Of a stretch of DNA of 39,162 nt, positions 1-8,251 are shown piece by piece; position 1 is the first letter of the stretch; every line of letters begins with the position of its first letter. Source of the stretch: an uncultured Bacteroidales bacterium (GTDB lineage Bacteria > Bacteroidota > Bacteroidia > Bacteroidales > Marinilabiliaceae). Below the pieces are notes generated by a model, which was not told where the DNA came from, searched no databases, and worked only from the letters and a program-made list of their open reading frames with translations. The position numbers and the translations under genes were made by a program. Location of the stretch: contig CALAUL010000090.1 in NCBI GenBank assembly GCA_937892255.1, positions 1-39,162 on the forward strand, written 5' to 3'.

Positions 1-178
1 TTTTGCGTACTTTTTCTGTTTGCACAGAAAAAGTATGTGCCCCGCGCACAGCGGATAATAACCCGAGAAAAACACATTACTGATGTTGCCCACAGCGGAC
101 AAAAACCATAGAAAAAGATATTACCAATCTTATCCATTGTGAGCAAAAAACAAAGAAAAACATAAAAGATACTGTAGT
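1..178 (-). repeat. Partial inverted copy (D) of the dispersed hairpin repeat, with 44-bp tandem units
   Basis: Bases 1-55 are the exact reverse complement of 10023-10077 and, with one mismatch, of 10595-10649. The element therefore enters the window from the left in the opposite orientation to copies A-C. It carries the 12-bp-arm hairpin (arms 8-19 and 24-35, loop TTGC) and the GTGC-CCCGC-GCAC hairpin beside it. Beyond it the sequence repeats loosely every 44 bp: CACAGCGGA at 47, CACAGCGGA at 91 and a decayed CATTGTGAG at 135. Within each 44-bp unit AAAAA runs recur at 11-bp steps. No gene is evident here. Confidence 0.85.
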
Positions 179-245
179 TGGTATAGTTGCCTGTATAATG
201 AAAAAAATATGCAATGGCAAAAATGCAAACTACGATATAATATGT

Positions 246-253
246 TATCTTTG
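246..253 (+). promoter_or_regulatory. Putative -7 box (TATCTTTG) for uvrA
   Basis: TATCTTTG matches the Bacteroidota TAnnTTTG -7 element. No TTTG is seen at the -33 position. It lies 60 bp before the ATG at 314 and downstream of an in-frame ATG at 209, so the more upstream start is unlikely. Confidence 0.55.
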
Positions 254-313
254 CGGTTTGACAAAATGTGTTCGTGTCAGAACTCATGTGTTGTCGGGGT
301 CAGGATATCAGAT

Positions 314-3097
314 ATGGCGTCAGAGAAATATATAGAGATAAAAAACGCCCGTGTCAATAATTTGAAGGGTGTAGACATATCCATACCGCGCGGAAAATTT
401 GTGGTTGTCACCGGAGTGAGTGGTTCGGGCAAGTCATCGTTGGCTTTTGACACGTTGTATGCCGAAGGTCAGAGGCGATATGTGGAGAGCCTCAATTCGT
501 ATGCGCGTCAGTTCTTGGGGCGCAACAACAAGCCGGAGGTTGACTACATAAAGGGTATTCCGCCGGCTATAGCCATAGAGCAGAAGGTCAACACACGCAA
601 TCCACGTTCTACGGTAGGCACTTCTACCGAGATTTACGATTATCTCAAGCTGATGTATGCCCGTGTGGGACGCACTATCTCGCCTGTGTCGGGTTGTGAG
701 GTGCGACGTGACACTGTGACATCGGTGTCGAACTTCATCATGTCGCTTGAGGGTGGTACGCGTGTGGCTATCCTCACGGAGGTCAAGATGAAGGATTTAG
801 AGACTTTGCCGTTGCAGGGCTTCACGAGGGTTGAGATAGATGGTGTGTTGTGTCGTATCGACGCCCTTGCCGAGGAGCAGAAGAGTGGTGATGGTAAGGT
901 GTTGTTGCTCGTTGACCGTCTGTTGGCAAGTTGTGAGGCGGACACTATGACACGTCTGGCGGATTCTATCTCGACGGCGTTTTATGAAGGTCGTGGCACA
1001 TGTTTGGTGAGAGTCTATGGAACGCAACAGGAGTATGAGGAGCACACCTTTTCGGATAGGTTCGAGGCTGACGGCGTGACCTTTGAAGAGCCTACGGAGC
1101 AACTCTTCACTTTCAATTCGCCCATGGGCGCATGTCCTGTGTGCGAGGGTTTCGGCAAGGTGATAGGCATAGACGAGGATTTGGTCATTCCCGACAAGGG
1201 GAAGAGTCTTTTCGAAGACTGTGTAATGCCGTGGGTAGGACCTAAGATGAGCGAATGGAAGATGGAGTTCATCAAAGGAGTGTCGCGACTGGGGTATGAC
1301 TTCGGTGTTCATACGCCATACTGTAACCTTAGTGCGCAGGAGAAGAAGTTGCTATGGAAAGGCACGTCGGAGCTGTACGGTATAGATGACTTCTTCCGTT
1401 TTGTAGAGGAACAGCAGTATAAGATACAATATAGAGTCATGCTCTCGAGGTATAGGGGCAAGACGGTATGTCCGGAGTGTGGCGGTACGAGGTTACGCAA
1501 AGAAGCGTCGTATGTCAAGGTGGGCGGCAAGGCCATAACGGAGCTTGTCGAGATGCCTATAACGGACCTTGCAGCGTGGGTCGAGGCCTTGGTGTTGGAC
1601 GACTACGACATGAAGGTGGCGCAGCGACTTCTGACGGAGATACGTAGTCGCTTGTCGCTCATGTGCGAGGTAGGGCTTGGCTATCTTACATTGGGACGTT
1701 TGTCGTCGTCGCTCTCGGGAGGTGAGAGCCAGCGCATAAACATAGCCACCTCTCTTGGCAGTAGTCTGGTAGGTTCGTTGTACATACTCGATGAGCCGAG
1801 CATAGGGTTGCATTCGTGTGATACGCAGAAGCTCATAGCCGTATTGAAGAAACTCAAGGCTCTCGGCAATACTGTTGTAGTGGTGGAGCATGACGAGGAT
1901 ATAATACGTTCGGCAGATGAGATAATAGACATAGGCCCGGAAGCGGGCAGATTGGGTGGCGAGGTCGTCTTTCAGGGAGACTTCAGCACCTTGCAGCAGT
2001 CGGAGAAGAGCCTTACGACGAAGTATCTCAGTGGGGAGTTGGGCATAGCAGTGCCTTCGAGTCGCAGAAGATGGAGTCACAGCATACGTCTTGAGGGCGT
2101 GTATGAGAACAACCTCAAGGGCATAGACGTCACTATACCTCTCAATGTCATGACGGCAGTGACGGGAGTGAGCGGTTCGGGCAAGTCGACACTCATAACA
2201 CGAGTCTTCTATCCGGCACTGAGCAAACTCATGGGGCTGTCGTACAGCGAGCAAACGGGTAAGTACACCGCTATAAGTGGTGACTATAAGATGCTCCGAC
2301 AGATAGAGTACATAGACCAGAACCCCATAGGCAAGAGCACACGTTCCAACCCTGCCACATACATAAAAGCGTATGACGAGATACGCAAACTCATGGCGGA
2401 GCAACAGCTCTCCAAGCAGTACGGTTTCACGGCGGCGCACTTCTCCTTCAACGCACAGGGTGGTCGTTGCGAGGCATGTCAAGGTGAGGGCGTAGTGAGG
2501 ATAGAGATGCAGTTCATGGCCGATGTGGTGTTGCCGTGTGAGCAGTGTGGCGGAAAGAGATTTAAAGATGAAGTACTCGAGGTGAAGTACAGAGATAAGA
2601 GTATCTACGACATACTCGAGATGACGATAAATCAGGCCGCAGAGTTCTTCTCCGAGGCACCGGGAGCTACGGAGAAACGCATAGTGCAGCGACTTAAGCC
2701 ACTGCAAGATGTAGGCCTTGGGTATATAAAGATGGGACAATCGTCGAGCACCCTTTCGGGCGGAGAGAGCCAGCGAGTCAAGTTGGCATCGTTTCTTGCC
2801 GACGAACGACAAGAACCTACGCTCTTTATCTTCGACGAGCCAACGACGGGACTGCACTTTCATGATATAAGCAAACTCATGTCGGCTTTTGATTCGCTCA
2901 TCAAGCGAGGACATAGCATAGTTGTCATAGAGCACAACATCGATGTCATAAAATGTGCGGATTGGGTCATAGACATGGGACCCGAAGGAGGCGACAAAGG
3001 CGGTTATGTAGTAGCTTGCGGCACACCTGAAGATGTGGCAGAGGCAGAGGCTTCCAAGACGGGACAATTTATCAAAGAGGCATTAAACAAAAAATAG
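314..3097 (+). CDS. uvrA: Excinuclease ABC subunit UvrA
   Basis: DNA damage-recognition ATPase of nucleotide excision repair; the UvrA dimer loads UvrB on lesions in the cytoplasm. From the ATG at 314 the protein is 927 residues, close to the usual ~940. Visible motifs are Walker A GVSGSGKS at 34-41 and 618-625, ABC signatures LSGGES near 467 and 814, Walker B LDEP near 492 and FDEP near 840, and zinc-finger cysteines C274/C277 with C386/C389 and C719/C722 with C742/C745 (CxxC-x19-CxxC). The residues after 120 read SPVSG where many UvrAs have CPxCG. The 35-residue upstream extension from 209 is Cys-rich, non-conserved and precedes the -7 box, so it is excluded. The protease gene follows after 5 bp. 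Bacteroidales often carry more than one UvrA, so this could be a paralog. Confidence 0.96.
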   Translation: MASEKYIEIKNARVNNLKGVDISIPRGKFVVVTGVSGSGKSSLAFDTLYAEGQRRYVESLNSYARQFLGRNNKPEVDYIKGIPPAIAIEQKVNTRNPRSTVGTSTEIYDYLKLMYARVGRTISPVSGCEVRRDTVTSVSNFIMSLEGGTRVAILTEVKMKDLETLPLQGFTRVEIDGVLCRIDALAEEQKSGDGKVLLLVDRLLASCEADTMTRLADSISTAFYEGRGTCLVRVYGTQQEYEEHTFSDRFEADGVTFEEPTEQLFTFNSPMGACPVCEGFGKVIGIDEDLVIPDKGKSLFEDCVMPWVGPKMSEWKMEFIKGVSRLGYDFGVHTPYCNLSAQEKKLLWKGTSELYGIDDFFRFVEEQQYKIQYRVMLSRYRGKTVCPECGGTRLRKEASYVKVGGKAITELVEMPITDLAAWVEALVLDDYDMKVAQRLLTEIRSRLSLMCEVGLGYLTLGRLSSSLSGGESQRINIATSLGSSLVGSLYILDEPSIGLHSCDTQKLIAVLKKLKALGNTVVVVEHDEDIIRSADEIIDIGPEAGRLGGEVVFQGDFSTLQQSEKSLTTKYLSGELGIAVPSSRRRWSHSIRLEGVYENNLKGIDVTIPLNVMTAVTGVSGSGKSTLITRVFYPALSKLMGLSYSEQTGKYTAISGDYKMLRQIEYIDQNPIGKSTRSNPATYIKAYDEIRKLMAEQQLSKQYGFTAAHFSFNAQGGRCEACQGEGVVRIEMQFMADVVLPCEQCGGKRFKDEVLEVKYRDKSIYDILEMTINQAAEFFSEAPGATEKRIVQRLKPLQDVGLGYIKMGQSSSTLSGGESQRVKLASFLADERQEPTLFIFDEPTTGLHFHDISKLMSAFDSLIKRGHSIVVIEHNIDVIKCADWVIDMGPEGGDKGGYVVACGTPEDVAEAEASKTGQFIKEALNKK

Positions 3098-3102
3098 GAT
3101 AT

Positions 3103-4629
3103 ATGCGAATATACAGAGCCATAGTGATGTTGACGACAAGTCTGTCTGTGATGTCGGTCGTGAAGGCACAGTCATCGCAAGAGCAGAAAGTGTCGTTGGT
3201 CTTAGGAACCATAAAACAGCATTATGTGGACTCTGTCGATGATGAACATTTGGCCGATGAAGCGATAAAAGCCATGGTCTATCAATTAGACCCGCACTCA
3301 GCCTATCTACCGACGTTGCAGGCACAGAGAGCACGGCGTGAGTTAGAGAACGAATATAGAGGCTATGGTTTTGCCGCCAACATGATAGACGACACCCTCG
3401 TCGTAGTGCGCACCATTTGTGGCGGACCGGCAGATAAGTCCGGACTGCACCCGGGCGATAAGATACTCTCCATAGGAGGCGTCTCTACCGTAGGACAGCA
3501 TGTCGACTTCCGTCTGATAGACAACACACTGCTTGTCGACAAAGGCTTTAAGATAGACTTCGTCATCGTCAATGAGAAAGGCAAGGCGCAATTGAAGAAG
3601 GTCAAGAGTGGCTATGTGGAGCAGAATGCTATCAGCAATGCCTTCATGATAACAGACAAGATAGGATATATCAAGATAGAAATCTTCAGCAAGGACCTTG
3701 GCGTGGAGTTTGGCACAGAGATGAAACGACTGCGCAAGCAGGGCATGGAGAAGCTCATCTTAGACCTACGAGGCAACAAAGGCGGGTATGTAGGTTCGGC
3801 GGTAGATGTAGCCTCGGAGTTCATGCCCGGAGGAACATTCATAGTAGGTATGCAGTCGAAGCAAGGCGATGTAGAGCGACGCCATACGAGCATGGATATA
3901 CGCAACCCGTTTAGGGGCGAGGTGGTTGTTATTGTCGACGACAACACAGCCTCGTCGGCAGAACTACTCGCTGCTGCTGTGCAGGACTGGGACAGAGGTG
4001 TCGTAGTAGGACGGCAGACATACGGCAAAGGAGTGTCGCAGAAGACCATTGTCATCTCCGACGGGTCGGAATTGCTCCTCACGACACACAAGTGCATATC
4101 GCCCACGGGAAGATGTATACAACGAGACTACAGCAAAGGGCGAGAGGCATATAAAGCTACGGAGATGGAACGTTTCAAGAGTCTTCGCGGAGGCAATGTC
4201 GACACGATAGGCAAGCGGTACGAGACGCTGCATTATGACCGTCCGGTGTGGGGCGGCAGCGGAGTGACGCCCGATGTGTTGGTAGAACGTGACACATTGA
4301 GTGAACTCTACCTCTTCGAGCAACTCAAGGCACGCAATGTCTTTGTGCAGCTGTCAGCCAAGACCTTCCGACTGACGAGGGGCAATCCGGATATTATGTC
4401 GGAACGTTCGATGGCGGAGCGCATAGTCCTGCAAGCCAAGAGAATAGGCATACAATGTAAAGCAGAGGAGCTCCTGAATATGCCGCTTATCATGTCCACC
4501 ATGCGTGCGGAGATAATGCGACAAGCCGACTGCCGACTGCATACCATGCTCTTCACGTATCGATATGACGACTATGTCTTGGCGGCATTGAGAGCGGAGA
4601 AACTTAGCACTATGATACAAGAAAAGTAG
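3103..4629 (+). CDS. S41-family C-terminal processing peptidase (CtpA/Tsp-like)
   Basis: Periplasmic serine protease with a Ser-Lys dyad, of the family that trims or degrades envelope proteins from their C-termini. The 508-residue protein starts with a signal-like segment (residues 1-22, ending VKAQ). A PDZ domain spans roughly 85-165 (GGPADKSGLHPGDKI) and is followed by the peptidase domain. S284 in DNTASSAE and K309 in GRQTYGKG sit 25 residues apart, the same spacing as in E. coli Prc (S430/K455). The C-terminal ~120 residues are helical and poorly conserved. The gene begins 5 bp after uvrA and ends 24 bp before the acetyltransferase gene, so the three are probably cotranscribed. I see no functional link beyond that. 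Substrates are unknown. Confidence 0.93.
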   Translation: MRIYRAIVMLTTSLSVMSVVKAQSSQEQKVSLVLGTIKQHYVDSVDDEHLADEAIKAMVYQLDPHSAYLPTLQAQRARRELENEYRGYGFAANMIDDTLVVVRTICGGPADKSGLHPGDKILSIGGVSTVGQHVDFRLIDNTLLVDKGFKIDFVIVNEKGKAQLKKVKSGYVEQNAISNAFMITDKIGYIKIEIFSKDLGVEFGTEMKRLRKQGMEKLILDLRGNKGGYVGSAVDVASEFMPGGTFIVGMQSKQGDVERRHTSMDIRNPFRGEVVVIVDDNTASSAELLAAAVQDWDRGVVVGRQTYGKGVSQKTIVISDGSELLLTTHKCISPTGRCIQRDYSKGREAYKATEMERFKSLRGGNVDTIGKRYETLHYDRPVWGGSGVTPDVLVERDTLSELYLFEQLKARNVFVQLSAKTFRLTRGNPDIMSERSMAERIVLQAKRIGIQCKAEELLNMPLIMSTMRAEIMRQADCRLHTMLFTYRYDDYVLAALRAEKLSTMIQEK

Positions 4630-4653
4630 AAACAAAACAGAAAACAAAATAGT

Positions 4654-5529
4654 ATGAAAATGATGAGTAAGAAGATGGGAAAAGTGATAAAAGCCTTGGC
4701 AGAGGAGCAGTCGTATGTAGGCATGTGTCATGCCGATGGAGCGGAGATGCCCATGCCCTCGGTGGAGAGGTTGAGAGAGATAGTAGGACTATGCAGGGAG
4801 ATAATCTTCCCGGGATATTTTGGAGACACGCCCATGCGTCCGGAGAGTGTTCAGTTTTACATAGGCGTCAATGTGGAGAAGATGGCGGACTTGCTCAATA
4901 GGGAGATATATGCCGGATTGTGTTTCACAGCCGAGGGAGGCGAAGTAGAGACGCTCATTGGGTCGGCGGAGCAGAAGACGATGCTTTTTGTGGAGCAGTT
5001 GCCGGAGTTGCGTCGTCTGTTGCAGGGCGATGTGGAGGCGATATACTATGGAGATCCGGCGGCCAAGAGCACGGGAGAGATAATATTTTCGTATCCTGGC
5101 ATAAAGGCGATAAGCAACTACCGCATAGCACATGCGTTGCACAAACTTGGCGTTCCGCTGATACCACGCGTCATAACGGAGATGGCACATAGCGAGACGG
5201 GCATCGACATACACCCCATGGCGCAGATAGGCGAGAGATTTGCCATAGACCATGGCACGGGAGTGGTGATAGGTGCAACATCTATCATCGGCAACAACGT
5301 CAAGATATATCAGGGCGTCACGCTGGGAGCCAAGAGCTTTCCCTCTGACGAAAACGGCAATCCGATAAAAGGCATAGCACGTCACCCTATAATAGAAGAC
5401 AACGTAGTGATATATGCTCAAGCAACCATACTCGGCAGGGTGACAATAGGATCCAATTCGGTCATCGGCGGAAATGTATGGATAACTGAAAATATACCTT
5501 CGGGGTCAAAAATTTTACAGAAATTGTAG
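4654..5529 (+). CDS. cysE: Serine O-acetyltransferase (CysE/EpsC type)
   Basis: Transfers acetyl from acetyl-CoA to L-serine, the first step of cysteine synthesis; cytoplasmic. The 291-residue protein has an N-terminal helical domain (about 1-150) and a C-terminal left-handed beta helix of hexapeptide repeats (about 175-285). The catalytic pair is D185 (GIDIHP) and H200 (DHGTG), 15 residues apart as in E. coli CysE D143/H158. The length and long N-terminal helical part match the EpsC form common in Bacteroidota. Three near-consecutive ATGs occur at the start (4654, 4660, 4663) and the exact one is uncertain. It is the third gene of the uvrA run, and a new promoter lies just after its stop. 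Confidence 0.93.
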   Translation: MKMMSKKMGKVIKALAEEQSYVGMCHADGAEMPMPSVERLREIVGLCREIIFPGYFGDTPMRPESVQFYIGVNVEKMADLLNREIYAGLCFTAEGGEVETLIGSAEQKTMLFVEQLPELRRLLQGDVEAIYYGDPAAKSTGEIIFSYPGIKAISNYRIAHALHKLGVPLIPRVITEMAHSETGIDIHPMAQIGERFAIDHGTGVVIGATSIIGNNVKIYQGVTLGAKSFPSDENGNPIKGIARHPIIEDNVVIYAQATILGRVTIGSNSVIGGNVWITENIPSGSKILQKL

Positions 5530-5555
5530 GAAATTAAGAATTATCATTATATTTG
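5523..5555 (+). promoter_or_regulatory. Promoter for siaB-siaC
   Basis: ATTG at 5523-5526 and TATATTTG at 5548-5555, separated by 21 bp, fit the Bacteroidota -33/-7 promoter. The -7 box is 35 bp before the siaB-like ATG and the -33 overlaps the end of cysE, so siaBC probably forms its own transcription unit. Confidence 0.6.
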
Positions 5556-5590
5556 CAACTGCGTTAATCTATTTGAATAGAAGATAGAGT

Positions 5591-6145
5591 ATGGTTTTTG
5601 AGTTAAACAAGTGGTTAGATATTAAGCGTGAAGGCGATGTGATAGCAGAGCATATGGGAGACTTCACGTCTACTTGTATTGACTCGATCCTCGTTAAATT
5701 GGAGAATAGTCTTGATGAAAGACATGAGTTAGATACCATCAAGAAGAAGATATTTCATATATTCGTCGAGTGTATTCAAAACCTCTTTCACCATGTTGAT
5801 AAGGTAGAGAATATGGGTGTACAGATGGGTACAGACAGGTCGGGCGTCATCATGTTGGTGAAAGACGGGTCTTTTTGCAGAGTTACGACGGGCAACTTTG
5901 TCGATAGGAATAAAGAAGAGTCATTGCGGGAGCGTATAGATGGCTTAAATTCGATGACAGAGGCAGAGGTGAAGTCGCTGTATCGAGAGATTATAAACAA
6001 CAAAGAATTTTCGGATAAAGGAGGTGCAGGCATAGGCATGATAGATATGGCTCGTAAGACCGGCAATAAGTTGGGGGATAGCTTTTACGAAATAAAAGAT
6101 AGTCCTGATGTACTCTTTTTCTCGTTTGATGTGTATATAAGTTAG
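5591..6145 (+). CDS. SiaB-family protein kinase (GHKL-like)
   Basis: Likely serine/threonine kinase acting on the SiaC-like protein encoded next. In Pseudomonas aeruginosa SiaB phosphorylates SiaC, and the SiaA phosphatase reverses this. The 184-residue protein has a GHKL-type ATP pocket: an N-box with E60 and N64 in FVECIQNLFHH, and a glycine-rich lid GGAGIG at 144-149 followed by a helix. There is no signal peptide or membrane segment. The small size and the immediate 28-bp gap to the SiaC-like gene support the assignment. No SiaA-type PP2C phosphatase or SiaD diguanylate cyclase is encoded nearby, so the output of this pair is unknown. Confidence 0.85.
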   Translation: MVFELNKWLDIKREGDVIAEHMGDFTSTCIDSILVKLENSLDERHELDTIKKKIFHIFVECIQNLFHHVDKVENMGVQMGTDRSGVIMLVKDGSFCRVTTGNFVDRNKEESLRERIDGLNSMTEAEVKSLYREIINNKEFSDKGGAGIGMIDMARKTGNKLGDSFYEIKDSPDVLFFSFDVYIS

Positions 6146-6173
6146 AATAAACAAAATAGATAATAAATAAAAA

Positions 6174-6557
6174 ATGGAAACTATAACAATAGAAGAAAGT
6201 GCAAAGACACCGTATATCTTTATGGACCCGGAGTCGGGACTTATAGAGATAAAGGGACGTTCTATACCTGAGAACTCGATAGAGTTCTACAAGCCATTGA
6301 TAGAGTGGCTTACAGAGTATAGCGATCAAGAGACGAAGAATACACATGTCAAGATACAGTTGGAGTACTTTAATACAAGTAGTTCGAAGTGTATATTGGA
6401 TATCTTCAAGAGATTGGAGGTGATGTATCGTAAGGGCTGGTCGATAGAGATAAGCTGGTTCTATGATGAGGACGACGAGGATATGTACGAGTCAGGCGAG
6501 GACTATCAGTCAATATTGACATGTCCTATCTCATTGGTAGAGATAAAGAACTATTGA
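6174..6557 (+). CDS. SiaC-family regulatory phosphoprotein (DUF1987)
   Basis: Small STAS-like regulatory protein, 127 residues, expected to be switched by phosphorylation. The family's phosphosite motif is present as YFNTSSSK at residues 65-72, and the threonine is T68, the same number as the phosphorylated T68 of P. aeruginosa SiaC. The N-terminal half carries ETITIEESAKTPYI followed by DPESGLIEIKGRSIPEN, typical of the family, and the C-terminal third is acidic (DEDDEDMYESGEDY at about 97-110). It follows the SiaB-like kinase by 28 bp. In Pseudomonas unphosphorylated SiaC activates the SiaD diguanylate cyclase. No SiaD is present here, so the partner is open. Confidence 0.88.
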   Translation: METITIEESAKTPYIFMDPESGLIEIKGRSIPENSIEFYKPLIEWLTEYSDQETKNTHVKIQLEYFNTSSSKCILDIFKRLEVMYRKGWSIEISWFYDEDDEDMYESGEDYQSILTCPISLVEIKNY

Positions 6558-6703
6558 TAGTAAATTAGGGAGGGAAGTTAAAGTGTATGCCATGTCGGAC
6601 GATATGGTATCGTTGGTTAGTGAAGATAGGAGAAAAGGAGGACGAGAAGGGGAGAGTTGTCAGAGTTTTGTATGTAGTTTCTATAGGAAGAGATAAATAT
6701 ATT

Positions 6704-6736
6704 GGGGCATTTATTTGTTAAAATGTCCCCTTTTTT
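6704..6736 (+). terminator. Intrinsic terminator after siaC
   Basis: GGGGCATTT at 6704-6712 pairs with AAATGTCCCC (one bulged T) and is followed by TTTTTT at 6731-6736. It separates siaBC from the LytTR regulator gene. The 145 bp between the siaC stop and this hairpin show no ORF or other structure that I can support. Confidence 0.75.
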
Positions 6737-6745
6737 ATGTGAAAA

Positions 6746-6776
6746 TTTGTAAAAGAGCAAAAAAAGAGTATCTTTG
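6746..6776 (+). promoter_or_regulatory. Promoter for the LytTR regulator gene
   Basis: TTTG at 6746-6749, 19 bp spacer, TATCTTTG at 6769-6776: an exact Bacteroidota consensus promoter, 31 bp before the ATG at 6808 and just after the siaC terminator. Confidence 0.8.
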
Positions 6777-6807
6777 TCTTTTGCATAAATGAGAGTATAT
6801 TATTAGT

Positions 6808-7584
6808 ATGAGGTGTATAATAGTAGACGATGACCTTTTCTCGACAAAGATAGTGTCGGATTTTATAAATAGGACATCATCTTTGACGTTGGTAAAGACG
6901 TTTGATAGTGCGATAGATGCGGTAGACTATCTGAATCAGACGACGGGATTTATACAGGTGATATTTTTGGATATCGAGATGCCGGAGATGAATGGTTTGG
7001 AATTTATCAAGTCCATAGACCGGAGCCTGACGCAGATAATAATCTATTCGTCGCAGGAGAAGTATGCACTGATGTCGTATGAGTATGACGTGTGCGACTA
7101 TCTGCTGAAGCCTGTCAACTATGCCCGTTTTCTGAAAGCCATAAACAAGGCAAAGTCGGAATTGGATAAGTCGAGCATCATGATGGAGGGACTTGGAGAG
7201 TCGTCGTCAGAGGGAAGCGGGTCAAATCAGTCAATGGCGGACGATAGTCAGGTGCAGACGTATATGTACATAAGAGATGCCACGGGCGAAAAGATAAAGC
7301 TGAATTTCAAAGATGTAGCGTGTGTAGAGGCGCAGGAGAACTATGTGTGTTTGTACACGACAGAGGGTCGTTATTCGGTGCATACGACGATGAAGAGTAT
7401 CATGGAGGGTCTGCCGGAGAAGTATGTGATGAGGGTTCACCGTTCGTATGCCGTAGGAGTGGGTCATGTCAAGAAAATCAAGGGAGATCTCATAATAGTG
7501 GAAGGTAAGGAGGAAGCAGTGCCAATAAGCAGGGCATTTAGGGATAAGGTGAAAGATTATTTTAAGATGTTGTTGAAGTGGTGA
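6808..7584 (+). CDS. LytTR-family response regulator
   Basis: Two-component response regulator, 258 residues, cytoplasmic DNA-binding. The receiver domain (1-115) has the acidic pocket D7-D9, phosphoacceptor D55 in FLDIEMPEMNG, S81/S82 in the switch position and K101 in LLKPVNY. A Ser/Gly-rich linker (about 117-147) leads to a LytTR domain (about 150-258) with EAQENYVCLYT and MRVHRSYAV. No sensor histidine kinase is adjacent, so its partner is elsewhere; in Bacteroidota LytTR regulators often pair with LytS/YpdA-type kinases. It has its own consensus promoter. The thioredoxin-fold gene follows closely. Target genes are unknown. Confidence 0.92.
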   Translation: MRCIIVDDDLFSTKIVSDFINRTSSLTLVKTFDSAIDAVDYLNQTTGFIQVIFLDIEMPEMNGLEFIKSIDRSLTQIIIYSSQEKYALMSYEYDVCDYLLKPVNYARFLKAINKAKSELDKSSIMMEGLGESSSEGSGSNQSMADDSQVQTYMYIRDATGEKIKLNFKDVACVEAQENYVCLYTTEGRYSVHTTMKSIMEGLPEKYVMRVHRSYAVGVGHVKKIKGDLIIVEGKEEAVPISRAFRDKVKDYFKMLLKW

Positions 7585-7656
7585 TGTAGGCTTTAGGGTG
7601 TTTTGACAAGAGGCCGGGCGATGTCAAAAAACAGTGTTTTAGTTGTTTCTGGGCGA

Positions 7657-8211
7657 ATGATGATTTTCAGAACCATATCAGTATTTGTTTTATGTAGTGC
7701 TGTGTTGTCGGAAGTGACGGCGCAGGAGAAGAAGATAGAGAGAGAGCGAGGAAGTCGTTTTATAGTGGAGGTGGGCGATGAGGTGCCACATTTCAGTTAT
7801 ACAACGACGGAGGGAGATGTTGTGGATAGTGACTTCTTGCGCGGTCAGGTAGTGTTGATACACTTTGCTGCGTCGTGGTGTCCAATATCGACGTTGCAGA
7901 GGGCCGACACGCAGAAACGTTTGCTCAAGAGGTACGGAGACAAGGACTTCTCGGCGGTGTGTGTCACTATTGATGAGGCAAAAGATACGACGCTCTTCAA
8001 GGAGATGATACGAGCCGAAGGGATAGAGTATCCTGTGGTGTTGGATATCGAGGAGCGAGTATATAGGCAGTTTGTGACGCCCAAAGGGAGTGTCACGCGC
8101 AGTGTTGTGATAGGTCGCGACGGTCGTATATCGTACCTATGTGATGAATATAACAGAAAAAAGGCAAAGGAGATAAATAAAGCTATTTTCAGGGGTTTGA
8201 AAAAACGATAG
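7657..8211 (+). CDS. Secreted thioredoxin-fold (TlpA/redoxin-like) protein with CPIS active site
   Basis: Probable periplasmic or surface thioredoxin-like protein, 184 residues from the ATG at 7657. That start gives a good signal peptide (MMIFRTISVFVLCSAVLSEVTAQ); the longer reading frame from 7603 would bury it, and an ATG at 7660 is equally possible. The AhpC/TSA-TlpA region runs from EVGDEVPHFSYTT to the end, with FAASWCPISTL at the active site. The usual CxxC is CxxS here: the second cysteine is serine, so simple dithiol exchange looks impossible. A peroxidatic single-Cys or reductase-dependent role could fit. It starts 72 bp after the regulator gene and may be cotranscribed. Exact function is unknown. 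Confidence 0.75.
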   Translation: MMIFRTISVFVLCSAVLSEVTAQEKKIERERGSRFIVEVGDEVPHFSYTTTEGDVVDSDFLRGQVVLIHFAASWCPISTLQRADTQKRLLKRYGDKDFSAVCVTIDEAKDTTLFKEMIRAEGIEYPVVLDIEERVYRQFVTPKGSVTRSVVIGRDGRISYLCDEYNRKKAKEINKAIFRGLKKR

Positions 8212-8226
8212 AAAAGATTATTTTTG
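8196..8226 (+). promoter_or_regulatory. Promoter for the LysE-family gene
   Basis: TTTG at 8196-8199, 19 bp spacer, TATTTTTG at 8219-8226, 25 bp before the ATG at 8252. The -33 element lies inside the 3' end of the redoxin gene. Confidence 0.7.
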
Positions 8227-8251
8227 CAACGTTTTTCGCATTTTTTAGCAG

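Noticed and set aside
209..313. N-terminal extension of UvrA from the ATG at 209
   Set aside because: The -7 box at 246-253 is inside it and UvrA proteins begin near the MASEKYIEI segment.
1493..3067. 524-codon open frame on the minus strand
   Set aside because: It lies fully antisense to uvrA, whose motifs are complete on the plus strand; the frame is open through codon bias and has no recognisable domain.
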